Shown one piece after another: positions 1 through 5,552 of a DNA stretch of 5,552 bases. Numbering within the stretch: position 1 is the first letter of the stretch; each line of letters opens with the position of its first letter. The translations under genes and the position numbers were made by a program. Under the pieces are notes generated by a model. That model worked only from the letters and a program-made list of their open reading frames with translations, was not told the DNA's origin and ran no database searches. Source of the stretch: Lysobacterales bacterium (GTDB lineage: Bacteria > Pseudomonadota > Gammaproteobacteria > Xanthomonadales > SZUA-36); NCBI GenBank assembly GCA_030637665.1, contig DAOWGA010000207.1, forward strand, positions 1 to 5,552, given 5' to 3'.

Positions 1-147
1 GCAGAATCGTTCTTTGAACCTCTTCATCTCTTTGCGGTTCTGTTGCGCCTCCAGAGATTTGCCCACCAGGGGGAGGTTGTTGGTGATGGCCGCCAGGACA
101 TAGGCGGTCAGGATGGAAAGAAGGTAAGCTCCCAGCATCCTGATCAT
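1..147 (-). CDS. Small membrane or exported protein, N-terminal fragment (cut by left edge)
   Basis: Reading the minus strand from the ATG at 147-145 gives 49 codons with no stop before the window ends. The protein begins MIRMLGAYLLSILTAYVLAA. Residues 4-22 are strongly hydrophobic and form a signal anchor or uncleaved signal peptide. After residue 29 the chain turns basic and hydrophilic (many K, R, E, Q), which could be a cytoplasmic tail or the start of a coiled segment. A good ribosome binding site, AAGGAG (complement of 157-162), lies nine bases before the ATG, and this supports the start. A second in-frame ATG at residue 4 is a weaker alternative. The gene is divergent from the dehydrogenase at 219. 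I do not recognise the family: the opening resembles short hypothetical inner-membrane proteins of gammaproteobacteria, but the rest is out of view. I am fairly sure that it is a gene, and its function is unknown. Confidence 0.7.
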   Translation of the reverse strand, partial: MIRMLGAYLLSILTAYVLAAITNNLPLVGKSLEAQQNRKEMKRFKERFC

Positions 148-218
148 GTATTCTTTCTCCTTGTTCCCGGCCTGTTCTTCATACTACAGTCAGGCTAGCA
201 CATTGAGGCCCTAAGACC
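148..218. promoter_or_regulatory. Divergent intergenic region between the left-edge gene and the dehydrogenase
   Basis: This 71-bp gap must hold the translation signals of both flanking genes and probably their promoters. On the minus strand AAGGAG (157-162) is the ribosome binding site of the left gene. On the plus strand GAGG (205-208) sits ten bases before the ATG at 219 and is an acceptable but weak site. A possible plus-strand promoter is TTGTTC (161-166) with TACAGT (185-190), spacer 18. It matches consensus poorly (3/6 and 4/6) and is only a suggestion. No clear minus-strand promoter was found by eye. Confidence 0.35.
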
Positions 219-1295
219 ATGTCGATCAGTCACCGCATATTCACATTTTTCCTGATCCTCGGGGTATCCACCGCTGCGCCTGCCCTGGAATACCGGCTCG
301 AGACGTGGGCTGATGGACTGGCGCTGCCCTGGAGTATCGCTTTCCTGCCAGATGGCTCGGCGCTGGTGACGGAACTGGGTGGGCAATTGAGGCGGATTGG
401 CAGCTCCGGCGAGTCAGGTGAACCAATAGAAAATTTGCCGGCTGTGTATTTTGCCGGCCAGGGCGGATTGTTCGACGTTTTGCTTCATCCGGACTTTGCC
501 CGCAACCAGCTGATTTATCTGTCCTATGCCGAAGGCCGTCCGAAAAACAATGGAACCGCTGTTGCGCGTGGCAGACTCTCGGGAAACCGCCTGGAAAACG
601 TCGAAGTCATTTTCCGCAACTTCACGCGCAAGGACACACCGGTCCATTACGGCGGCCGCATGGCATTCCTGGCTGACGGCACCTTGCTGTTAACTACCGG
701 GGATGGCTTTGACTATCGCGAAGCGGCTCAGGACGTGGAATCAGGCCTTGGCAAGCTGATTCGCATGAACGATGACGGTTCACCGGCCTATGGCAATCCG
801 TTTTCCGATTCTCCCTATGTCTACAGCTATGGCCTGCGCAACCCGCAAGGGCTGACGGTGAGTCGCTCCGGACTAATCTGGCTGCACGAGCACGGGCCCC
901 GCGGAGGTGATGAATTGAACCGGATTGAGGCCGGCCTGAACTATGGCTGGCCGGCCATCACTTATGGTGTCGACTACAGTGGGGCGGTGATTTCCCCGTA
1001 CACCGAATGGGAAGGCATGGTGCAACCTGAACACTACTGGGTGCCATCGATTGCACCGTCCGGGCTGACTATTTACGAGTCAGATTTATTCCCGGAATGG
1101 AAAGGCGACCTGTTCGTGGGAGCGCTGGTGAACAAGGAAGTCCGCCGACTGGATCTTTCCGGTGGAAAAGTGATCGGCGAGGAAAAGCTGTTCAGCGAAC
1201 TGGCAGTGAGAATCCGGGATGTGCGCACCGGCCCTGAAGGCGCGCTCTACATCCTGACACCTGACCGGGTTGTGCGTGTTGTGCCTGCGGATTAA
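219..1295 (+). CDS. Periplasmic PQQ-dependent aldose (glucose/sorbosone) dehydrogenase family protein
   Basis: This 358-residue protein belongs to the soluble glucose/sorbosone dehydrogenase family (the group of E. coli Asd/YliI and Acinetobacter soluble glucose dehydrogenase). These are six-bladed beta-propellers that oxidise the C1 of aldose sugars using PQQ and calcium. Residues 1-22 form a signal peptide ending in APA, so the enzyme acts in the periplasm. Family motifs appear in order: LPWSIAFLPDG (36-46), GQGGLFDVLLHPDF (80-93), PVHYGGRM (141-148), LRNPQGL (206-212), EHGPRGGDELN (224-234) and NYGWP (241-245). By analogy with soluble glucose dehydrogenase, H143 is the probable catalytic base, R207 and N208 contact PQQ, and G226-P227 lies at the calcium/PQQ site. 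These assignments are inferred from motif similarity. Length is close to E. coli Asd. The start is supported by the signal peptide that follows and by GAGG ten bases upstream. Substrate is unknown, because family members accept many sugars. No PQQ biosynthesis genes are visible here. Confidence 0.93.
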   Translation: MSISHRIFTFFLILGVSTAAPALEYRLETWADGLALPWSIAFLPDGSALVTELGGQLRRIGSSGESGEPIENLPAVYFAGQGGLFDVLLHPDFARNQLIYLSYAEGRPKNNGTAVARGRLSGNRLENVEVIFRNFTRKDTPVHYGGRMAFLADGTLLLTTGDGFDYREAAQDVESGLGKLIRMNDDGSPAYGNPFSDSPYVYSYGLRNPQGLTVSRSGLIWLHEHGPRGGDELNRIEAGLNYGWPAITYGVDYSGAVISPYTEWEGMVQPEHYWVPSIAPSGLTIYESDLFPEWKGDLFVGALVNKEVRRLDLSGGKVIGEEKLFSELAVRIRDVRTGPEGALYILTPDRVVRVVPAD

Positions 1296-1336
1296 CCCTT
1301 TTTACGCTCCTTCATCGTTTATATGTATACCGAAAT

Positions 1337-1341
1337 GGAGG
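1337..1341 (+). promoter_or_regulatory. Ribosome binding site that decides the DUF4139 gene start
   Basis: GGAGG at 1337-1341 lies six bases before the ATG at 1348, which is ideal spacing. The in-frame ATG at 1342 directly abuts this site and could not be used with it. The longer reading from 1270 would overlap the dehydrogenase and would put 26 unlikely residues ahead of a clean signal peptide. Confidence 0.8.
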
Positions 1342-1347
1342 ATGAAC

Positions 1348-2856
1348 ATGAACTACGCTACGAATAAATTCTTTGCACTGCTAGCCACCGTTCTTTGCAG
1401 TAGCCCGGTGATTGCCGGTGACCCCGTCAGCAGTGACGATTCCATCACGATCTATTCGAGGATGCAGCCCGGAGCTGTCTCACCGGATATGTATCGTCCG
1501 GTGGCTGGGCGTCAATATGGTGGAAATGTGCCCGGTTACGCCATTGTGCGGCACGACCGGACCTATGATCTCGAAAAAGGTCTGCACCCTTTGCGTGTGA
1601 CCGATATTGCTGCCCTGATCGACCCTACAACGGTGACGTTTTCATCACTTGATGACCCGCGCACGCGTGTACTCGAGCAGAGTTTCCAGTTCGACCTGGT
1701 CAGCCAGGCCAAGCTCCTGCAGCGTTACCTCGGCCACCGCATTACCGTGGAACAGATTCGTGGAGACCAGGTCGACCTGATTGAAGGTATCCTGCTGGGC
1801 GCCGGAGACGGGCTCACCTTGCAGATGGATGATGGTAGTGTCCAGGCCGTTCGAAGTTATGGCAATTTACGATTTTCACAATTACCGGGCGGCCTGATTA
1901 CCCGCCCCACGCTGGAGTGGTTGCTCGATAGTCCTGTCAGCGGTCCGCAAAAATCGCGCATCGCCTATGAAACCCAGGGCATGACCTGGTGGGCCGACTA
2001 CAACATCATTTATGACGAATCCAGGGGCTGTTCCATGGACCTTTCCGCCTGGGTCAGTATCATCAACCAGTCGGGCACGGGCTATGAAAACGCACGTCTG
2101 AAGCTGATCGCCGGTGATGTGAACCGCGCTGAGCCGCAACGGCCGCAGCGGGAAGTGATGTACAAAATGGCCATGGCGGAGGACTCGGCGGGGTTTTCCG
2201 AAAAGGCCTTCTTTGAATATCATCTGTACACCCTGGGCAGGCGCACGGATCTGCCGGACAATTCCACAAAGCAACTGCAGTTGATGCCCGCGGCGCGTGG
2301 CATCGAATGTGAAAAGGAACTGGTTTTTGCACCCACACTGAACTGGCCGTTCCGCGGTCATCAGCAACTGGAGCAGGAATATGGGCGTTACGGGCAGGGA
2401 GATGTGAACGTGTTCCTGCGGTTCAGTAATGAGAAATCACAGCAGCTGGGCATACCGCTACCGGCCGGCCGCATCCGTGTCTCACAGCTTGACCGGGCGG
2501 ACGGCAGCCTGGAGTTTATCGGTGAAGATGTGCTTGATCACACGCCGCGTAACGAAGATGTATTAATCGAAATGGGCAATGCCTTCGACGTGGTGGGGGA
2601 GCGTAAACAGACTGATTTCCGCGTGGATTTCAAGACCAGGAACCTGTGGGAAACATTCGAGATCCGTTTACGTAATCACAAGGACGAAGCGGTCGTCGTC
2701 GCCGTGCTCGAAAACCTGTACCGCTCATCAAACTGGAAGATCGAAAACAGCAGCCATCGACACAACAAGGAAAACAGCAGCCGGATCCGGTTCGACGCAC
2801 AGGTTCCGAGTGAAGGCGAGGTCGTGATTCGCTACACGGCGCATTATTCCTGGTGA
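1348..2856 (+). CDS. Secreted DUF4139 domain protein
   Basis: With the start at 1348 the protein has 502 residues. Residues 1-23 form a signal peptide (K7, hydrophobic core, cleavage probably after VIA), so it is exported. The mature N-terminal part (about 30-195) is mixed beta-rich sequence. It includes the segment around LHPLRVTDIAALIDPTTV (79-96), typical of the N-terminal half of this family, where a short hydrophobic run sets up the first beta domain. From about residue 205 the DUF4139 domain follows: MTWWADYNII (212-221), VSIINQSGTGYENARLKLIAG (236-256), VLENLYRSSNWKI (453-465) and the closing segment IRYTAHYSW (494-502). The domain is predicted all-beta. Its molecular role is not established, and relatives include the so-called mucoidy inhibitor (MuiA-like) group. 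The final Trp is common in this family; it should not by itself be read as an outer-membrane barrel signal. The gene follows the dehydrogenase by 52 bp in the same direction and may share its transcript; no terminator is evident between them. I am confident of the family and unsure of the function. Confidence 0.9.
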   Translation: MNYATNKFFALLATVLCSSPVIAGDPVSSDDSITIYSRMQPGAVSPDMYRPVAGRQYGGNVPGYAIVRHDRTYDLEKGLHPLRVTDIAALIDPTTVTFSSLDDPRTRVLEQSFQFDLVSQAKLLQRYLGHRITVEQIRGDQVDLIEGILLGAGDGLTLQMDDGSVQAVRSYGNLRFSQLPGGLITRPTLEWLLDSPVSGPQKSRIAYETQGMTWWADYNIIYDESRGCSMDLSAWVSIINQSGTGYENARLKLIAGDVNRAEPQRPQREVMYKMAMAEDSAGFSEKAFFEYHLYTLGRRTDLPDNSTKQLQLMPAARGIECEKELVFAPTLNWPFRGHQQLEQEYGRYGQGDVNVFLRFSNEKSQQLGIPLPAGRIRVSQLDRADGSLEFIGEDVLDHTPRNEDVLIEMGNAFDVVGERKQTDFRVDFKTRNLWETFEIRLRNHKDEAVVVAVLENLYRSSNWKIENSSHRHNKENSSRIRFDAQVPSEGEVVIRYTAHYSW

Positions 2857-2902
2857 TCGATTTGAATTCAGGCAGGAACGGGTTGACTCCCGTGTGAAAG
2901 AT
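2857..2902. other. Convergent intergenic gap with small hairpin (weak terminator candidate)
   Basis: The DUF4139 gene and the TPR gene end facing each other with 46 bp between their stop codons. ACGGG (2878-2882) and CCCGT (2889-2893) are perfect inverted copies around a six-base loop. The stem is only five base pairs, and neither strand has a run of T after it, so a classical intrinsic terminator is not shown. Its position between converging genes makes a weak bidirectional stop plausible. Confidence 0.25.
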
Positions 2903-5026
2903 CTACCTGTTTGAATCTGGCTGCGCCTTTAAGACAAGCTCCGGAATCCGGTACTCGCCGCTGTCAAACCCGCGCTGCACGTTTGCCAGCTGACGCTCCC
3001 GCTCGGCGCAGGCGTCCTCGATCAGGGCCTGGAGATCCGGGTTTTCAGGATCAATCGTGGCGGGCAGCCAGGGAAGTTCATCCTGCAAGCCCGTGCAGTA
3101 CCCCGGGTGTATGATGCCGCCTGGATGTTCCTCCCGGATCATCACAATGGCCTGATCAGGCTGCCCGGCATACAACAGTTCAATAGCCCCCAAACCATCC
3201 GGGAGCGACCGGGCCATTTCGTCCAGGATTCGGTCCAGCTGATCCTCCTGACCAGTTGCCACCAGAACCCTGTAAAAATCGGGGGTCAGGAGTTCAGACC
3301 ATTGCTCCAATGCCGGTGGGTGATTGAAAAGCCCGGCTGCGATCAATCGGTATCGCTCAAGCGCACTCTCCGGCTTGCCCTGGTCCAGGTCCACACGGCC
3401 CAGAATATTCAGAGCCCAGGAGGGGTCATTTGCAGGTTCCTGCAGATGAGATTCGGCAATGGTGCGGGCGTCTTCCGGCTTGCCCTGTTCCAGATAGAGT
3501 TCCACGCGGTACTCATCGAACTGTCCATCCGGCACCAGGCGCATGGCTGCCGCCAGGTATTGCTGTGCGGTCTCCGTGTCAGCCAGTGCCGCATGACCAC
3601 CTGCAGTGCCCGCCAGTTGTCGAGGCGTGGGATCTTCGTGGAGTTCGGCGAACATCCGGTAACGCACAGCCAGCCCCTCGTCCAGACGGCCCAGGCCCTC
3701 GCTGAGCATGCCGGAGTAGGACTGGTAAGCCTGGCCGCAACCCGGACAGATCCTGATGGCTTTCTCGTACTGGCGCCTGGCATCATCATGGCGCTGTACC
3801 CGCCAGTAGCTGGTGCCCAGTTGCAGGTTGGCCGTGTAGTCCAGCGGGTCCACCTGGACATTGCGTTCATGCAAGGTGACCGCCTGTTCGAACTGGCCCA
3901 GCCCCCAGCGCATCAGCAGTCCGTATACACCGTAGGTATATGCATCGTTGGGATTCAGTTCCAGCGACCGTTCGTAATTGGACTGGGCTTCCTGATAATT
4001 GCCCCTGAAGGTGTTGAGCATCCCGTAGACTGTGTAGATGGAATAAATATTCTCGTTGATTGCCTGCGCCCGCTCAAGCAGGGGAACCGCTTCCGCCCAG
4101 GCTTTTTCCGCCGGGAGGAATCCATCTGCCACCCTGAAGGCATAGTAGGCGGCCTTTTCGATCAAGGGCCAGGCAAAGTTCGGGTCGATGCGCACGGCTT
4201 CGTCGTAGCTGAACTGCCTGGACTCCCAACTCTCGCTTTCATGGGCTCTCTGGTAGGCCTCGAATGCGGCCAGATCCCGTGTTCCGCCGTCGGCATCCTG
4301 CGGCGCCAGGGTCACGGACAGGCTGCCGCCGATCCGGTCGACGATCCTGTCCTCGATCTCGAACAGGTTCTCGGCCGGCAGATCATACCGGTCAGACCAG
4401 ACATGCCGACCGGTTACGGTATCGACCAGGTTGGTGGTGATGCGCAGCATACCGCCATCCTGGCGCACACTGCCGCTCAGGACATGACGCACGTTCAATT
4501 CTTCACGTATCGAATCCAGCTCATCCGCCCGTCCGCGAAACACGTTGGATGAAGTAGCGGCAATGACCAGCAGATCCCCGGCCTGGGCAATCGAGTTGCG
4601 CAAATCTTCCGCCAGTGCGTTTACCAGCCAGGACTGGCCCGCATCCGGGCTCATGTCCACAAAGGGTAATACCGCCACCGAGGATTCGGGCGGACCCGGC
4701 GCTCGGCTTTGCTGAAACATCAGTACTGCGCCGGTCACCAGGACCACGATGGCTACACTGTGCAGTAGAATCCGGACAGCCCGGCTTTTGATGTCATGGG
4801 CCCAGGCCAGAAACGCAGCAACCGGTATACCGGCAATGAACACTGCCATGGCCAGCCGGGCAATCCATTCCGGAAAACCAAGAGTTTCCTGCATGGCCAG
4901 CAGGATTTCGGTGCCGCCCCAGGCGATGGCGATGTAGATCGCCAGGGTCTGGAACACACGCTTATGTAACAACTGGCTGAACCAGCTGACATTCTTATTG
5001 CTTTGTTCCGGGGAATTGTCTGTCAC
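2903..5026 (-). CDS. Membrane-anchored FlgO/TolB-N-like domain protein with TPR repeats
   Basis: The protein has 707 residues. Three hydrophobic helices lie at about 24-44, 55-75 and 85-104. Basic residues before the first helix and between the second and third (KSRAVR) suggest a cytoplasmic N-terminus and a periplasmic C-terminal portion. Residues 115-240 match the FlgO/TolB N-terminal-like fold seen in many gammaproteobacterial TPR proteins: SVAVLPFVDMSPD (116-128), HVLSGSVRQDG (181-191), then ITTNLVDTVTGRHVWSDRYD (196-215). From about 250 to 565 come degenerate and clear TPR units; the best are about 325-358 (ending in ERSLELNPND), 361-393 and 395-428. The C-terminal 140 residues are less regular. 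In this family the same N-terminal layout is often joined to, or encoded near, signalling domains, but no DNA-binding or cyclase domain is present here. A protein-scaffold or sensing role is inference. The start is GTG (5026-5024): an in-frame stop lies nine codons upstream and the first in-frame ATG is codon 45, inside helix 1. No good ribosome binding site precedes it. Confidence 0.88.
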   Translation of the reverse strand: MTDNSPEQSNKNVSWFSQLLHKRVFQTLAIYIAIAWGGTEILLAMQETLGFPEWIARLAMAVFIAGIPVAAFLAWAHDIKSRAVRILLHSVAIVVLVTGAVLMFQQSRAPGPPESSVAVLPFVDMSPDAGQSWLVNALAEDLRNSIAQAGDLLVIAATSSNVFRGRADELDSIREELNVRHVLSGSVRQDGGMLRITTNLVDTVTGRHVWSDRYDLPAENLFEIEDRIVDRIGGSLSVTLAPQDADGGTRDLAAFEAYQRAHESESWESRQFSYDEAVRIDPNFAWPLIEKAAYYAFRVADGFLPAEKAWAEAVPLLERAQAINENIYSIYTVYGMLNTFRGNYQEAQSNYERSLELNPNDAYTYGVYGLLMRWGLGQFEQAVTLHERNVQVDPLDYTANLQLGTSYWRVQRHDDARRQYEKAIRICPGCGQAYQSYSGMLSEGLGRLDEGLAVRYRMFAELHEDPTPRQLAGTAGGHAALADTETAQQYLAAAMRLVPDGQFDEYRVELYLEQGKPEDARTIAESHLQEPANDPSWALNILGRVDLDQGKPESALERYRLIAAGLFNHPPALEQWSELLTPDFYRVLVATGQEDQLDRILDEMARSLPDGLGAIELLYAGQPDQAIVMIREEHPGGIIHPGYCTGLQDELPWLPATIDPENPDLQALIEDACAERERQLANVQRGFDSGEYRIPELVLKAQPDSNR

Positions 5027-5057
5027 CGTGCTTGCAACTGGAACAGGATTTCAGGCC

Positions 5058-5085
5058 ACAGTACCACAGACTGGAATGGGTTCAA
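5058..5085 (-). promoter_or_regulatory. Possible promoter of the TPR gene
   Basis: On the minus strand TTGAAC (complement of 5080-5085, 4/6 to the -35 consensus) and TACTGT (complement of 5058-5063, about 3/6 to the -10 consensus) are 16 bases apart. They lie about 30-60 bp upstream of the GTG start. The match is weak and this is only the best candidate seen by eye. Confidence 0.2.
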
Positions 5086-5107
5086 GGAATCTACATCGCC
5101 TTTGAAC
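5080..5107. repeat. Imperfect inverted repeat in the divergent control region
   Basis: GTTCAAGG (5080-5087) is inverted as CCTTTGAAC (5099-5107), with one bulged T and an 11-base centre. The left arm overlaps the candidate -35 box of the TPR gene, so it could be an operator, but arms of this length can arise by chance. Confidence 0.3.
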
Positions 5108-5167
5108 ATTCACCGATGGGGTCAGACCGGGGTAGTAGCCTGCGCCGTCGCTGTTGCAAACGGCAAG

Positions 5168-5176
5168 TGTTATAGT
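5168..5176 (+). promoter_or_regulatory. Extended -10 promoter for the right-edge gene
   Basis: TGTTATAGT fits the extended -10 pattern TG-N-TATAAT with one mismatch in the hexamer (TATAGT, 5171-5176). No good -35 box lies 17 bases upstream; TTGCAA at 5154-5159 is too close (11 bases). Extended -10 promoters often lack a -35 box. Transcription would begin near 5183, inside the first 13-bp repeat, leaving a leader of about 93 bases. Confidence 0.5.
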
Positions 5177-5180
5177 TGAT

Positions 5181-5219
5181 GATTGTCTTTAGGGATTGTC
5201 TTTAGGGATTGTCTTCAGG
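5181..5219 (+). repeat. Three tandem 13-bp repeats in the leader of the right-edge gene
   Basis: GATTGTCTTTAGG occurs at 5181-5193 and 5194-5206. A third copy with one change (T to C) is at 5207-5219, and a degraded fourth starts at 5220 (GATTATCCC). The array begins at the predicted transcription start. It could bind a repressor, affect the leader RNA, or be a slippage-prone tract; the 13-bp period is not a whole number of DNA turns. It is not in a coding frame of any supported gene. Confidence 0.9.
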
Positions 5220-5229
5220 GATTATCCCT
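5217..5229. promoter_or_regulatory. Perfect 13-bp palindrome, candidate operator
   Basis: AGGGAT (5217-5222) and ATCCCT (5224-5229) are exact inverted copies around a single T. The left arm is the junction of the third and fourth tandem repeats, and the same AGGGAT recurs at 5191-5196 and 5204-5209. Position just downstream of the predicted promoter suits an operator. The DNA-binding partner is unknown. Confidence 0.4.
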
Positions 5230-5275
5230 CAACAAGAGACGAACAAAGCATCACCTGATATTGAAGGAGTATTGA

Positions 5276-5552
5276 ATGAAGCCAAATTTTCTGAATCGCG
5301 GAAAATTGTTGATCGGTTTTGCCGTGATGCTGTTCTGCGGCACCATATACGCGCAAAGCGACCAGTTGGAGCCGACCTGGGTCAGACCGGATACGGATTT
5401 TTCCGTGTACAACAAGTTCCAGGTCAAGCCACTCGACGTCAGCGATGTGAGGCTGCTGAGACCACCATGGGCCATGGATGACCCCAAAGACTGGTCAATA
5501 GAAGATGAAGACCTGCAATTGATCCAGGACATTTTCAGGGATGTCATGAAAA
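5276..5552 (+). CDS. Secreted protein of unknown function, N-terminal fragment (cut by right edge)
   Basis: The ATG at 5276 is preceded by GAAGGAG (5263-5269), six bases away, a strong ribosome binding site. The visible 92 residues open with a signal peptide, MKPNFLNRGKLLIGFAVMLF, probably cleaved after IYA (residue 26). C21 lies in the hydrophobic core, but the context is not a convincing lipobox. The mature part begins QSDQLEPTWVRPDTDFSVYNKF, then KPLDVSDVRLLRPPW (51-65) and an acidic stretch (DEDLQLIQDIF). A W-x-R/K-P-x-x-D-F/L-x-x-Y opening followed by a K-P-L-D-V-like strand recalls DUF3313-type periplasmic proteins of gammaproteobacteria, but this is a loose resemblance from memory. The gene is divergent from the TPR gene and has its own apparent promoter and repeat array upstream. 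Overlapping frames on both strands here lack a comparable start and signal peptide. I am confident of the gene but not of the family. Confidence 0.82.
   Translation, partial: MKPNFLNRGKLLIGFAVMLFCGTIYAQSDQLEPTWVRPDTDFSVYNKFQVKPLDVSDVRLLRPPWAMDDPKDWSIEDEDLQLIQDIFRDVMK

Noticed and set aside
1270..1347. Longer N-terminus for the DUF4139 protein
   Set aside because: It would overlap the dehydrogenase gene, has no ribosome binding site and puts 26 residues before a clean signal peptide. The GGAGG at 1337-1341 points to the ATG at 1348.
1296..1347. Separate promoter for the DUF4139 gene (TTTACG at 1301-1306 with AT-rich TATATG at 1320-1325)
   Set aside because: The spacing is 13 bases, too short for a standard promoter, and the resulting leader would be too short to hold the ribosome binding site comfortably.
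1882..2367. A 161-codon minus-strand frame inside the DUF4139 gene
   Set aside because: It is a shadow of the DUF4139 coding frame and its product shows no recognisable features.
3107..4552. A 481-codon open frame on the plus strand, antisense to the TPR gene
   Set aside because: It lies wholly within the TPR gene, whose protein has clear membrane helices, a FlgO-like domain and TPR repeats. The antisense product shows no recognisable domain or signal, and long antisense frames are common opposite GC-rich genes.
5181..5229. CRISPR-like repeat array
   Set aside because: The units are 13 bp and directly adjacent with no spacers, so this is a simple tandem repeat.
5209..5481. A 90-codon plus-strand frame overlapping the right-edge gene
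   Set aside because: It starts with TTG inside the repeat array and has no signal or family features. The frame starting at 5276 has a strong ribosome binding site and a signal peptide.
5251..5547. A 98-codon minus-strand frame opposite the right-edge gene
   Set aside because: It has no ribosome binding site or domain features and is antisense to a better supported gene.

Overview
This is a moderately GC-rich, protein-coding bacterial window. It holds three complete genes, two genes cut by the window edges, and short intergenic gaps. The protein families suggest a gammaproteobacterium, possibly of the Woeseiaceae/Xanthomonadales type. They are a secreted PQQ-type aldose dehydrogenase, a secreted DUF4139 protein and a membrane-anchored FlgO-like/TPR protein. 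The taxonomic guess is inference from protein style only. I see no rRNA, tRNA, CRISPR array, insertion sequence, phage gene or toxin-antitoxin pair.

Layout. Bases 1-147 (minus) encode the first 49 residues of a small membrane or exported protein that runs off the left edge. A 71-bp gap separates it from a divergent gene at 219-1295 (plus), a periplasmic soluble aldose/sorbosone dehydrogenase. The next gene, 1348-2856 (plus), encodes a secreted DUF4139 protein whose start is fixed by a strong ribosome binding site. It converges, with a 46-bp gap holding a small hairpin, on 2903-5026 (minus). That gene encodes a 707-residue protein with three membrane helices, a FlgO/TolB-N-like domain and a long array of TPR-like helices. 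Bases 5027-5275 form a divergent control region. At 5276 a new secreted protein starts (plus) and runs off the right edge.

How the genes relate. Four of the five products have, or probably have, an N-terminal export signal or membrane anchor, so this looks like a small neighbourhood of cell-envelope functions. There is no tight operon. The dehydrogenase and DUF4139 genes are co-directional, 52 bp apart, and may be co-transcribed. The TPR gene and the right-edge gene are divergent and share a control region.

The part most worth a second look is 5168-5229. An apparent extended -10 promoter runs straight into three tandem 13-bp repeats, and the last of these merges into a perfect 13-bp palindrome with a one-base centre. 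This looks like an operator or leader control element for the right-edge gene. I found no convincing evidence of a wholly new biological system.
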